Of a stretch of DNA of 64,000 nucleotides, positions 35,061 to 43,830 are shown one piece after another. Under the pieces are notes generated by a model. It ran no database searches and had not been told where the DNA came from. It saw only the letters and a list, made by a program, of their open reading frames with translations. The DNA lies in NCBI RefSeq assembly GCF_001542915.1, contig NZ_LNNH01000029.1:62001-126000 (forward strand), given 5' to 3'. A program made the position numbers and the translations under genes. The first letter of the stretch is position 1; each line of letters begins with the position of its first letter. Source of the stretch: Peribacillus simplex (lineage in GTDB: Bacteria > Bacillota > Bacilli > Bacillales > DSM-1321).

Positions 35061-35984
35061 TTATTGGAAAATATCCATGCTTAAATAGCGTTCACCATTA
35101 TCAGGGGCAATGCATAGGACACGTTTACCTGCACCAAGGCGCCGTGCCTCCTTGAGCGCAGCCCAGACAGAAGCGCCGCCTGATGGTCCAATTAGAATCC
35201 CTTCCTTTGCCGCCATATCCTTCATCGTTGAAATCGCATCCTCATCGGCTGCTTGGACAATTTCATCGAACACATCCGTGTTTAAAATGCTTGGCACAAA
35301 ACCGGGACTGGTTCCGACCAACTTATGCGGACCAGGCTTCCCGCCTGAAAGAACCGGCGAGCCTTTAGGCTCGACCACGACGACCCTTAAATGCGGCAGC
35401 TGTTCTTTTAAGACTTCACCTGTTCCTGTTATCGTCCCACCTGTACCGGCAGTCGCCACAAACACATCCAGCTTTCGATCCATCTGTTCCAAAATCTCGA
35501 CAGCAGTCGTCACTCTATGAATATCAGGATTGGCTTTATTTTCGAATTGTTGAGGGATAAAGCTGTTCGGAATCTTTGCAGCCAGTTCCTGAGCTTTGCG
35601 AATGGCACCTGGCATCCGCTCCGCAGCTGGAGTGAGGACAACTTCCGCGCCATACGCCTTTAAAATATTGATTCTTTCCTTTGACATATTATCCGGCATG
35701 ACCATGATGGCCCTGTAGCCTTTTGCCGCTGCATTCATCGCAAGTCCGATGCCTGTATTGCCTGAAGTCGGCTCGATGATCGTGGAATCAGATTGAATGA
35801 CCCCATCCAGCTCCGCTTGCTTTATCAAGTTAAACGCAGCCCGATCCTTCACACTTCGGCTCGGATTGAAATACTCAAGCTTTACAAAGACTTCCGCATC
35901 ATCCCTCCCTGTTAAATGATGAATCCTTACAACTGGTGTATCTCCTATCAATTCCGTTATATTATTCACGATTTTCACCGTCAT
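35061..35984 (-). CDS. cysK: Cysteine synthase (O-acetylserine sulfhydrylase)
   Basis: A 307-residue fold-type II PLP enzyme making cysteine from O-acetylserine and sulfide. The PLP lysine sits in NPSRSVKDRAA (about 44), the substrate loop is EPTSGNTGIG, and the phosphate-binding loop is GTGGTITGTG. The ATG at 35984 follows AGGGAG. B. subtilis has no gene of this kind at this place; its paralogues are CysK and YtkP. No leader element (S-box, T-box) is visible upstream. The paralogue identity is uncertain, so CysK is used in the broad sense. Confidence 0.88.
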   Translation of the reverse strand: MTVKIVNNITELIGDTPVVRIHHLTGRDDAEVFVKLEYFNPSRSVKDRAAFNLIKQAELDGVIQSDSTIIEPTSGNTGIGLAMNAAAKGYRAIMVMPDNMSKERINILKAYGAEVVLTPAAERMPGAIRKAQELAAKIPNSFIPQQFENKANPDIHRVTTAVEILEQMDRKLDVFVATAGTGGTITGTGEVLKEQLPHLRVVVVEPKGSPVLSGGKPGPHKLVGTSPGFVPSILNTDVFDEIVQAADEDAISTMKDMAAKEGILIGPSGGASVWAALKEARRLGAGKRVLCIAPDNGERYLSMDIFQ

Positions 35985-36315
35985 TCCATCTAACTCCCTT
36001 CGGCCTATACACACACTTCATATACTTTTCTCCTACTCTATTATATCATTTATGAATTTCTATTTTAATGATGGGATTCCGCTCGTTACAATCGTTTTTT
36101 TTAAACTTCCACGCTAAAGAAAACAACACTTAAAGTTTGTTCGATATAATTTTTCCCGATCCTATTCTTATAAAATCCCGCTATACTTCAATATCTTTTA
36201 GTTTCCTATATTTCTTTCAGATAATAATAGTCAAAATTGACAGATAATGATAGAATTTTCTTAGCCGTTTCTATCATGATCAACTATACAAATTCGAAAA
36301 GGGAGTTTTTTGAAC
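35985..36315. other. cysK / yhzD divergent region
   Basis: About 330 AT-rich bases without a gene. Promoters for both directions are expected. A TTGACA occurs near 36237 but no well-spaced -10 follows. Confidence 0.4.
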
Positions 36316-36504
36316 ATGAGCAAACTATACAAGCTAACCGTATTTGAACCTTCGGGGGAAAAATTATTGGATGAATCGTTTACCGCCGAAAATGATGAAA
36401 ATGCAAAAGAATTAGGTCAAAAGCTTTTGATCGAAAAAAACTATCAAGACCAAACACACCGATGCGTATCCCCAGCAGGAGCACTCTTGCTTTTTCACCG
36501 CTGA
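36316..36504 (+). CDS. yhzD: YhzD-like protein
   Basis: A 62-residue protein matching the YhzD family: YKLTVFEPSGEKLLDESFTA at the start and THRCVSPAGALLLFHR at the end. It is a small alpha/beta protein without signal or membrane segments. The ATG at 36316 follows GGGAGTTTT. Function is unknown. It lies beside yhaR, convergent, with a shared terminator. Confidence 0.8.
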   Translation: MSKLYKLTVFEPSGEKLLDESFTAENDENAKELGQKLLIEKNYQDQTHRCVSPAGALLLFHR

Positions 36505-36530
36505 CAATATTGGAAGCGCACTCATATAAT

Positions 36531-36565
36531 TGAAGAGGCCGTCACAATGGCGTGACGGCCTCTTC
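36531..36565. terminator. Bidirectional terminator between yhzD and yhaR
   Basis: GAAGAGGCCGTCAC and GTGACGGCCTCTTC form a 14-bp stem around AATGGC. Confidence 0.8.
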
Positions 36566-36578
36566 TGATTCATATTTG

Positions 36579-37376
36579 TCATTTACCGGTGAAATTCGGT
36601 TTTCTTTTCTCGACGAAAGCTTTTATTCCTTCTTGATGATCCGCCGTTTGACGCATTTTCATTTGTGCCGCTTTTTCTATCTCAAGCATTTTAATCAATA
36701 ATGGCCGATTTTTTTCACTAAGGATTTTTTTCGTTTTAATCATGGCAGTAATCGGGCTTTGCAGCCAAGCTTGCACTTTTCTCTCCACCGCCTGTTCCAA
36801 GGTTTCGTCTGCCACCTCATGAATGAGGCCCTTTTCTTTAGCCTCGAGCGCCGTAAGCACCTTGCCTTCCCAAATCAATTCCTTTGCGCCCACTTCACCA
36901 AGACGGCGCTCAAGGAAGAAATGTCCTCCGCCGTCCGGAATCAGTCCGATTCCGATAAAATTCATCGCAACCTTGCTTTCCGAATCTGCAATAAGGTGAT
37001 CCGTTGCAAGAGCTATACTCAAACCGAGCCCTGCTGCAGCTCCATGAATGGCGCTAATCGTCAATTTAGGCATGAAATATAATGTGGTCACCAATTCACT
37101 GATGCCATCCATCAAATTGTCGAAAGCGTTTTCCTTTCCGGGAGAGAGCATCATCTTGATATCTCCGCCCGCGGAAAAGGCTTTCCCATTCCCTTTTAAA
37201 ATGACGACGTCCACTGCTTCATTATCACTTACCTCCTTAAGCGCGGTAATGAAATCATGCAGCATTTCCGGATTTAACGCGTTCATCGCCTCTGGGCGAT
37301 TCATGGAAACTGTAGCTATCCGGTCTGAATAAGTGACTAATACAGTACCTGCAGCTGATGTCGAATCTATACTCAA
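36579..37376 (-). CDS. yhaR: Enoyl-CoA hydratase family protein YhaR
   Basis: A 265-residue crotonase-fold protein. The oxyanion-hole segments GNGKAFSAGGDIKMM (about 61) and ISAIHGAAAGLGLSIA (about 105) are intact, and IPDGGGHFFLERRLGE (about 147) carries the usual catalytic-Glu area as Gly-Gly-His, so hydratase activity is not certain. Start TTG at 37376 after AAGGAGG. The acyl-CoA ligase gene lies 97 bases upstream in the same direction, suggesting joint use in acyl-CoA metabolism. Confidence 0.87.
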   Translation of the reverse strand: MSIDSTSAAGTVLVTYSDRIATVSMNRPEAMNALNPEMLHDFITALKEVSDNEAVDVVILKGNGKAFSAGGDIKMMLSPGKENAFDNLMDGISELVTTLYFMPKLTISAIHGAAAGLGLSIALATDHLIADSESKVAMNFIGIGLIPDGGGHFFLERRLGEVGAKELIWEGKVLTALEAKEKGLIHEVADETLEQAVERKVQAWLQSPITAMIKTKKILSEKNRPLLIKMLEIEKAAQMKMRQTADHQEGIKAFVEKRKPNFTGK

Positions 37377-37473
37377 TTTTTCTTCCTCCTTCTTCTTATC
37401 CCATGAATTAATTATATATCCCCAACAATTATCGGAATAGGGCGAAAAGTTATAATTATATGAAATCAGTTCA

Positions 37474-39090
37474 TTAATTCTTTATATATTTATCCTGAAG
37501 CTGATCTCGCAAGGCCCGCTTCAGAAACTTTCCAACCCCCGTTTTTGGAATCTCATCCAAAAAGACCACTTCATCCGGCAGCCACCATTTTGCAAACTGC
37601 GGCTTTAAAAATTCGATGATGTTTTCCTCGGTCACTTGCCCTTTATATGCATCTTTCAAAACAACGCAGGCAATCGGGCGCTCCTGCCATTTTTCATGAG
37701 GAACCGCAATGACCGCCGCCTCAAAAATCCCTTCATGGGCCATTAATGCATTCTCCAGATCGACCGAAGAAATCCATTCCCCGCCGCTCTTGATCAGGTC
37801 TTTGGTCCGATCGACGATCTTCACGAATCCCTCCTCATCTATCGTGACGACATCACCTGTATATAGCCATCCATCCTTGAACGTATCCTCTGTACGTTCA
37901 TCTTGAAAATACTCGTCTGCAATCCAAGGTCCCCTTATCAGCAATTCGCCCATTTCTTTTCCATCAGGTGATACTTCCCCGTCAGGACCGACCACTTTAA
38001 TTTCGATCATTGGCGCGACAAGGCCTTGCTTAGCCTTCAATTCATAAAGCTCATCTTCAGGCAGGCCTTCCTGATAGCTTTTTGGTTTGGAAATGAAAAC
38101 GAGCGGGCTTGTCTCCGTCATCCCATAGGCATGCAGAAACGGAATTCCAAGTTTTTGTTCAAATGCCTTAATCATGCTTTTTGGTGCAGCCGAACCTCCG
38201 CATAACACGGCGCGAATGCTGCTCGTGTCATGGCTGGTTTCTTCAAGCTCCTTCAACAACCCAAGCCAGATCGTCGGTACCCCGGCCGCAATGGTGACCT
38301 TCTCCGCTTCTATCAGCTCCGCCAATATCTTCGGTGTGAAATACGGTCCAGGCAAAACCATCTTTGTCCCGAACCATACACTGGCAAAAGGCATGCCCCA
38401 AGCATTGACATGAAACATGGGCACGACTGGAAGGGCGACATCCCTTTCACTGATGGCAGTGGAATCGGCCAGCCCCAGTGCAATCGCATGCAGCAATATC
38501 CCGCGATGTGAATAAACCACACCTTTTGGGTTCCCTGTCGTGGCGGAAGTGTAGCATATGCCCGCAGGAGCGTTTTCATCCAAATCCTCGATGAATGGCT
38601 GTTTTGGATTCCCTTCGGCCAATAATGTTTCGTAATGGTATAAAGGTGACAGGGATGTTTCGGGAAGCTCCGCTTTATCGGTCATAACGATATATCCTTC
38701 CACGGTCGGCAGCTCATCTTTAATCGCTTCCAATAAAGGAATCACATCGGGATCAATCAATAATAACCGATCTTTTGCACTATTAACGATATAAGAAACG
38801 TGTTGAGGAGAAAGGCGCATATTAATGGTATGGAGGACAGCTCCAGAGCAGGGAATAGCAAAGTAAGCCTCCAGATGCCTATGATGATTCCAGGCAAGCG
38901 TCCCGACACGATCGCCCGTCTTTATTCCGAATTTGCCCAATACACTTGCAAGTCTTCTTGTGCGTGCTGCAATCTCGGCATATGTAAAAGTATGGATTCC
39001 ACCATCCGTACGCGAAACTACTTCTTTTTTCGAAAAATATTTTTCCGCTCTTTCAATGATTTGAGTCATGATCAACGGAGTATCCATCAT
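37474..39090 (-). CDS. Medium/long-chain fatty-acid CoA ligase
   Basis: A 538-residue AMP-forming acyl-CoA synthetase. YTSATTGNPKGVVY (about 186), HAYGMTETSP (about 323), YTGDVVTIDEEGF (about 416) and KTGVGKFLKRAL near the C-terminus (catalytic Lys) are visible. The ATG at 39090 follows GGGGGAG; the in-frame start at 39123 lacks a site. Similar to the FadD3-like/alkK group rather than to lcfB. No FadR box is seen upstream, unlike lcfB. Confidence 0.88.
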   Translation of the reverse strand: MMDTPLIMTQIIERAEKYFSKKEVVSRTDGGIHTFTYAEIAARTRRLASVLGKFGIKTGDRVGTLAWNHHRHLEAYFAIPCSGAVLHTINMRLSPQHVSYIVNSAKDRLLLIDPDVIPLLEAIKDELPTVEGYIVMTDKAELPETSLSPLYHYETLLAEGNPKQPFIEDLDENAPAGICYTSATTGNPKGVVYSHRGILLHAIALGLADSTAISERDVALPVVPMFHVNAWGMPFASVWFGTKMVLPGPYFTPKILAELIEAEKVTIAAGVPTIWLGLLKELEETSHDTSSIRAVLCGGSAAPKSMIKAFEQKLGIPFLHAYGMTETSPLVFISKPKSYQEGLPEDELYELKAKQGLVAPMIEIKVVGPDGEVSPDGKEMGELLIRGPWIADEYFQDERTEDTFKDGWLYTGDVVTIDEEGFVKIVDRTKDLIKSGGEWISSVDLENALMAHEGIFEAAVIAVPHEKWQERPIACVVLKDAYKGQVTEENIIEFLKPQFAKWWLPDEVVFLDEIPKTGVGKFLKRALRDQLQDKYIKN

Positions 39091-39251
39091 TACAATCTCC
39101 CCCTTATATGAAAACGCCTTCATTTATATATTCGACCAGAAAAAAAATAATCCTTTTTCCCTAGAGGTTTATTTTGAATGAATTTTTATGTTTCTTTGTA
39201 GAAAAAAAAGGTAATAGTAAAGATACAATTATATTTAGAGGGAGCTCACTG

Positions 39252-40115
39252 ATGGTAAATAGAATAAACGAAGAATTAGAGGCGTATTGTGCGAGTGAAT
39301 ATTCAAAGCTATCACGGGTGATTGTCTGTGAACCTCGTCATATGGCGATTCGTGACATCATTAATGAAACGCAAAAGGAGTTCATGGAGGAAAATATAGA
39401 TCAAGCACGCGCCGTGGAGCAGCATGCCAATTTTACCAAGGCACTTGAACGAGAAGGAATTGAGGTCATTAAACTGCCTCCAGAAAGTACATATCCAGAA
39501 CAAGTCTTTACAAGAGACATCGGATTCACTCTCGGCAACACAGTTTACGTAGCAGAAATGGCTACAACTATCAGACAGGGCGAAGAACTTATCTTGAAAT
39601 CCTGGCTCGAAACGAATGATATTCCGTTTTTCAACCTTCACAAAAATCATATTGAAGGCGGCGATGTCATCATTGATGGCCGAACGATCTATATCGGGGT
39701 CAGTGATCGGACGGACGAAACATCCATCCAGCACCTTCAGTCCTTGTTACCGGAATATGATATTATCGCCATTCCCTTCATTGAGAAGTTCCTTCACTTA
39801 GACTGTGTTTTCAATGTGATTTCACCGACAGAGGCCCTGATTTTTCCTGAAGCCCACACAAAAAAAGAGTTGGATTTATTAGCTTCGCGCTATGACTTAA
39901 TTGAAGTGACAAAAGAAGAACAATTCACATTGGGAACCAACGTACTTTCCATTGGAAATAAAAAATTATTCAGTCTGCCTTGTAATGAACAAGTCAATCG
40001 TCAGCTACGTCAACGAGGATATGAAATCATTGAAGTCGATATAAGTGAAATCATCAAGTCAGGAGGCTCTTTCCGCTGCTGTACCATGCCTCTACTGCGG
40101 ACAACGAAAAAATGA
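39252..40115 (+). CDS. Dimethylarginine dimethylaminohydrolase-like protein
   Basis: A 287-residue amidinotransferase-fold protein related to DDAH and B. subtilis YkgA. The predicted catalytic His/Asp region is HIEGGDVIIDG, the Arg-binding loop FTRDIGFTLGN, and the nucleophilic Cys is near the C-terminus (SGGSFRCCTMPL). It would hydrolyse methylated arginine or related guanidino compounds; the exact substrate is not known. The ATG at 39252 follows GAGGGAG; an in-frame start at 39174 is rejected because it lacks a site. Confidence 0.85.
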   Translation: MVNRINEELEAYCASEYSKLSRVIVCEPRHMAIRDIINETQKEFMEENIDQARAVEQHANFTKALEREGIEVIKLPPESTYPEQVFTRDIGFTLGNTVYVAEMATTIRQGEELILKSWLETNDIPFFNLHKNHIEGGDVIIDGRTIYIGVSDRTDETSIQHLQSLLPEYDIIAIPFIEKFLHLDCVFNVISPTEALIFPEAHTKKELDLLASRYDLIEVTKEEQFTLGTNVLSIGNKKLFSLPCNEQVNRQLRQRGYEIIEVDISEIIKSGGSFRCCTMPLLRTTKK

Positions 40116-40147
40116 CAGGACTTGCCTAGCATGAAACCCTGCTCTTC

Positions 40148-40180
40148 ACCGGACATCCCAATCAGGAAGTCCGGTTTTCC
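40148..40180 (+). terminator. Terminator of the DDAH-like gene
   Basis: ACCGGAC and GTCCGGT arms with an inner TCCC/GGA extension, followed by TTTCC. Confidence 0.7.
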
Positions 40181-40193
40181 TTTTGCGGGCCAT

Positions 40194-40601
40194 TCATTCG
40201 TTTAGCAAATCTAATATGGTTTTTGAATCATCACGATTCAATTTAACGTGTTTTTTATGCTGATCCCGCGTCAATTCAGTTACATGATCATCGGGATTAA
40301 CCCAAACATAATACACCGCTATATTCCCTTCATTTTTATCATCATTAAAATAAAAGATAAAATCCGCCTTAGGATGGTCTTTCTCCAACACGTATTCACG
40401 CCAATCCGCATTCTTCAAAATTCCCTTTGCTTTTTCTGCATCTCTCGTTTCTATTTCTTGTTTATAGGCCTCGAAATGGTAGGTTTTGTTTTCAAGTTTT
40501 TGGATCGAAATATGTTCCTCCTTTGTTGAACACCCTGTCACTAACACCATGAGCAATAAGCTAAGTGCTAGTATAAATGGCTTCTTTTTCATCCATGTCA
40601 T
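40194..40601 (-). CDS. Putative lipoprotein
   Basis: A 135-residue secreted lipoprotein: basic start (MTWMKKK), hydrophobic core and a lipobox LVTGC with Cys24. The mature part is charged and small, with no recognised domain (FIFYFNDDKNEGNIAVYYVW suggests a beta sheet). Start at 40601 after AGGGAG; an ATG at 40592 is also possible. Role unknown. Confidence 0.75.
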   Translation of the reverse strand: MTWMKKKPFILALSLLLMVLVTGCSTKEEHISIQKLENKTYHFEAYKQEIETRDAEKAKGILKNADWREYVLEKDHPKADFIFYFNDDKNEGNIAVYYVWVNPDDHVTELTRDQHKKHVKLNRDDSKTILDLLNE

Positions 40602-40832
40602 CTCCCTATACAGTAGTGGATTAATTATCCATATTATTTTTCATTATACTATTCCTCACACATTAGCAATAGGCGGAGTTAGCGGGACGGAATAAATTCG
40701 GGCTTTTCGCTTTGGATTTAGCCCAACCTGCAATCCGACATGGTTTCCAAGGAAGGAAAATTGATTATGTACCAATAACCTTGTTATACTTCTATAAGTT
40801 ACCTAGAAAATAGATTGAAAGGGGAATGTAAA

Positions 40833-41285
40833 ATGAATTATGTAAAAAACCAACTGACAATGATGCGCAAAAGTCTTTTGAAAGAAATCGAGGGAGTCAC
40901 TCCAGAGCTTATGGATGTACAGCCTGAAGGTTTTAATAATACCATCCACTGGCATCTAGGACACGTTCTTACCGCAGCGGAAAAGTTCCTATTGGATGAT
41001 AGCAGCACTTTGCCTGCCAATTACAGCCAGCTATTCGGATATGGCTCAAAACCTGCCGCTTGGACCGGCGATGTACCTTCAGTCGATACACTGACACAAC
41101 AATTACAAGAACAATTTGGCCGCCTGCTTGAAATTCCCGAAGAACGCCTGACAGAAAAAGCAGCACAACCTTTCATGGGAATGGAAACTATAGGCGAATT
41201 CATTAATTTCGTAGTCCAGCACGAAGTTAATCACGTTGGCCAAATTCACGCAATGAAGCGCATCATTCAATCAACTAATCAATAA
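40833..41285 (+). CDS. DinB family protein
   Basis: A 150-residue four-helix DinB/YfiT-like protein. Three metal-binding histidines can be placed: HWHLGHVLTAAEK in the first half, and QHEVNHVGQIH near the C-terminus. Members of the family are putative metal-dependent thiol transferases or hydrolases. The ATG at 40833 follows AAAGGGG. It is monocistronic, with a terminator after it. Confidence 0.87.
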   Translation: MNYVKNQLTMMRKSLLKEIEGVTPELMDVQPEGFNNTIHWHLGHVLTAAEKFLLDDSSTLPANYSQLFGYGSKPAAWTGDVPSVDTLTQQLQEQFGRLLEIPEERLTEKAAQPFMGMETIGEFINFVVQHEVNHVGQIHAMKRIIQSTNQ

Positions 41286-41291
41286 TTCTAC

Positions 41292-41335
41292 CAGCTGTCA
41301 CTCCTTTTCTTTAAATGGATGACAGCTTTTTTATT
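41292..41335 (+). terminator. Terminator of the DinB gene
   Basis: AGCTGTCA and TGACAGCT arms, then TTTTTTATT. Confidence 0.75.
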
Positions 41336-41340
41336 ATTTT

Positions 41341-41612
41341 CCTCGCGAGTTTTGGGGTTTTACCCGCGAGTTTGGCCCTTTTACTCGACAGTTCCGGAAT
41401 TTCACTCGTGAATTTCGGGCTTTTTCTCACGAGTTACAGGCTTTTATTCGCGAGTTAGGCCCTTTTACTCGTGAATTTTGGGCTTTTACCCGCGAGTTAG
41501 GCCCTTTTACTCGTGAATTTTGGGCTTTTACCCGCGAGTTTGGCCCTTTTACTCGACAGTTTTGGGCTTTCACTCGTGAGTTTGGGCTTTCATTCATGAG
41601 TTTGGCATTTGC
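41341..41612. repeat. Minisatellite of about 13 units of 21 bases
   Basis: Tandem imperfect repeats with a period of 21 bases. Consensus is A-C-YCGYGARTTNGGSCYTTTT; two subtypes alternate (one with CGCGAGTTAGGCCC, one with CGTGAATTTTGGGC), giving a 42-base higher-order unit. Units at 41467 and 41509 are identical, as are those at 41362 and 41530. One 20-base unit and a partial unit end the array. On the minus strand it reads as a heptad NSRVKGP/NSRVKAQ. I consider that ORF non-genic because it lacks a start site. Confidence 0.9.
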
Positions 41613-41624
41613 GAGGAAATTCAA

Positions 41625-41660
41625 AAGCAGCCCCCGCTAAGGAAGCGGGGGCTACTTTTG
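41625..41660 (-). terminator. Terminator of the SplA-like gene
   Basis: AGCCCCCGCT and AGCGGGGGCT around a 5-base loop, with TTTT downstream on both strands. Confidence 0.85.
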
Positions 41661-41669
41661 GGTGAGTCT

Positions 41670-41924
41670 TTACGTTAACTGATCCTGGTTTTCAATAAAG
41701 TCATTATATGCTTGTTCGGCTGCGGCTTCGGAGGAGAATAAGGCATCATCGTCCTCGATTGTATGGAATGTATCGTTAAGGAATAAAGCGACAGCATTAG
41801 GGTCCTTTGGATGGGGAACGATTTCCGCGGCCCTTATATTGGAAACGGTTGGGACATGGGGATTATTATAGATCACAAATACCTCGTCTCCTACTTGTAC
41901 TTCTTTCGCGTTGATTACTCCCAT
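41670..41924 (-). CDS. SplA-like small regulator
   Basis: An 84-residue protein. The pattern GDEVFVIYNNPHVPTVSNI, a hydrophobic ALFLNDTFHTIEDDDALFSS and an AEQAY end resembles SplA, the small negative regulator of the spore photoproduct lyase operon in B. subtilis. No splB is nearby. The ATG at 41924 follows GGAAGGATAAAA. The family call is from memory of the motif and is moderate. Confidence 0.6.
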   Translation of the reverse strand: MGVINAKEVQVGDEVFVIYNNPHVPTVSNIRAAEIVPHPKDPNAVALFLNDTFHTIEDDDALFSSEAAAEQAYNDFIENQDQLT

Positions 41925-42014
41925 TTTATCCTTCCTTTCCTTTGCTGGTTTTCTATAGTTTACGGAAAGATGCGGAGAATTATTTATGAAATGATGCTAA
42001 GTCCCAAAAATCGT

Positions 42015-42047
42015 GAGGCTCCCTCTTTAATGAATGAAGGAGCCTCA
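42015..42047 (-). terminator. Terminator of yhaX
   Basis: GAGGCTCC and GGAGCCTC arms, then ACGATTTTTG on the minus strand. Confidence 0.75.
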
Positions 42048-42051
42048 TGTT

Positions 42052-42918
42052 TCATTTAAGCATATTCATCTTCTGCAAAAATTCGATGGGATGCTGCTTG
42101 CGGAAAAATTCCTTCAGCATATATGCAACGCCGTCTTGGTCATTGGAGCGAGTGATCCATTTGGCCACATTCTTCACTTCCGCATCCGCGTTGCCCATGG
42201 CAACTCCCAGCCCGGATCCGGCAATCATCTCCATATCATCCAATCCATCTCCTATCGAGACGATTTCCGTCCTTTTCACCTCTAAACGGTCGGCTAAATA
42301 AAGCACGCCACTCCATTTCGAAACCCCCTTCGGAACAATCGTCATCTTTTGGCCCGGGTGTAGAACCGCGTCCACCTCAGGGAACATTTCCTTTATCAAT
42401 TTCAGCATATCGCCTCGATCACTTTGTTCTGAAAATATAATATCCATTTTCGTTGGTGCCATTGGCTTATCAATCAGCTCTTCACTGATATCATCCACAT
42501 AATTTTGAGCATAGAAGTTTTGATCATTCAAATACATGACCGTTTTGCCAAGCAAATTCTCGGGGAGGTTCACCCGATTGCCAAGCGAGTATTTTTCATG
42601 AATGAGCATAATTTGACACACGGTTTTTTCAAGCATTTGCACGAGCTCTGCGGTCAGTTCTTCTGAGATTCTTTTTACCATCATGGGCTTCTCGATGGAA
42701 GCTCCCACAAAAGCTCCTTGTTGGGCAACGATCATCGGATTTATTTTTAGGGCTTTGGCCACTTTTTTTGCTGAGTGATAGTTTCTTGACGTCACTAGTG
42801 CAACATGGACACCCTTTTGGTGCACATAGTCGATTGCTTCTTTAGTCGATTTATTTAAACGGCCATTAGACTGGAGCAACGTCCCGTCGATATTGACCGC
42901 AAGTAGACGATATACCAT
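42052..42918 (-). CDS. yhaX: Cof-type HAD-IIB protein YhaX
   Basis: A 288-residue HAD-superfamily type IIB protein, the same length as B. subtilis YhaX. Motif II/III/IV are present (VTSRN, KGVSKWSGV, GDGLDDMEMI). Motif I reads NIDGTLL instead of DxDGTL, so the nucleophilic Asp is replaced by Asn and phosphatase activity is doubtful. The ATG at 42918 follows GGGGGAG; an in-frame start at 42933 is rejected. It is transcribed alone. Confidence 0.9.
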   Translation of the reverse strand: MVYRLLAVNIDGTLLQSNGRLNKSTKEAIDYVHQKGVHVALVTSRNYHSAKKVAKALKINPMIVAQQGAFVGASIEKPMMVKRISEELTAELVQMLEKTVCQIMLIHEKYSLGNRVNLPENLLGKTVMYLNDQNFYAQNYVDDISEELIDKPMAPTKMDIIFSEQSDRGDMLKLIKEMFPEVDAVLHPGQKMTIVPKGVSKWSGVLYLADRLEVKRTEIVSIGDGLDDMEMIAGSGLGVAMGNADAEVKNVAKWITRSNDQDGVAYMLKEFFRKQHPIEFLQKMNMLK

Positions 42919-43000
42919 GCTGATCTCCCCCATCTGTAATATCCTCTTTAAAATTTATGACTAAAATTTACAGAGTAGAACAAATAGTGGTCCATATAAA

Positions 43001-43032
43001 AAAACTCCCAACCACTTTGAGGCTGGGAGTAA
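43001..43032 (-). terminator. Terminator of yheA
   Basis: ACTCCCAGCC and GGTTGGGAGT around TCAAAGT, then seven T on the minus strand. Confidence 0.9.
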
Positions 43033-43039
43033 CAGTAGC

Positions 43040-43396
43040 TTATTGCTCTTGTTCAGGCAAGCCGTATAAATCTTCAAGCGGCTTCATGATTATTTTATTG
43101 AGGTCGGCGATGACCATGCTCATCCGTTGCTCAGCTTCCATCAATTGAGAGATGGTTGGGTTTTGTTGGACTAGCTGTACCGTCTTTTGTGCTTGTTCCA
43201 CTTCTTCAGGAGCGATCTCCTGGCCCATCATTTGTTTTTGCTGCAATGACATTTGCAGATTGCGGAAGTTTTCAAACATTCCTTTTGTTGCTTCATCGGA
43301 ATTGACAAGATCATATAATCGTTGCAAGTCAGCATATTCATTGCTTGCCCGAATTGCCTTTTCCATTTCATACGCTGCATCATATACGTTACTCAT
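43040..43396 (-). CDS. yheA: YlbF/YmcA family protein YheA
   Basis: A 118-residue all-helical protein of the YlbF/YmcA (Com_YlbF, DUF964) family, with the signature NVYDAAYEMEKAIRAS at the start and a long glutamine-rich helix. YlbF and YmcA, with YaaT, promote RNA processing and development in B. subtilis; YheA itself has no known role. The ATG at 43396 has a GGGAGGGGAAA site. Confidence 0.9.
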   Translation of the reverse strand: MSNVYDAAYEMEKAIRASNEYADLQRLYDLVNSDEATKGMFENFRNLQMSLQQKQMMGQEIAPEEVEQAQKTVQLVQQNPTISQLMEAEQRMSMVIADLNKIIMKPLEDLYGLPEQEQ

Positions 43397-43830
43397 GTAT
43401 TTCCCCTCCCGGTATCATTGTATTCCTACACCTTTTCCACTATAACAAATCCGCTTGCGAAATACACGTCTTCCTTATCAAACAGTTTGATAATCGTGGA
43501 ATTCGACATTATCTAAGCAGCAGCCACTTGAATATTCAAGAATATCGAACGAGTTTTTTTCTCGATTGATGGCATTGCTTCAACCATCATTAAGAGGGAT
43601 TTTTTTCTGTTGTAACCGTTCTTTACTTCTGTCTGAACGGAAATTTTCATATTCTGTAAGTAACACCGCTACTTGATAACATACATTGAATGACTGACAT
43701 GTGATTTATATTGTATGAAACGATGGCATCATGACACCTTCTACTCTCAAAAACATAGAATGTGTTATCCACTTTTGCCCATCATTTAATTGGAAAGGGT
43801 TAACAAACTTAGTGCAAACGGGGAATTGAT
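43397..43830. other. yheA / YheCD divergent region, no gene seen
   Basis: 434 bases. No ORF with start signals. A CATACATT at about 43680 resembles a sigma-E -10 box, but no good -35 is 14 bases before it, so no promoter is called. Confidence 0.4.

Noticed and set aside
41341..41640. CRISPR-like array and the 65-codon ORF NSRVKGP/NSRVKAQ
   Set aside because: Repeats follow one another without unique spacers and there are no cas genes. The ORF has no ribosome binding site and its composition only mirrors the 21-base repeat.
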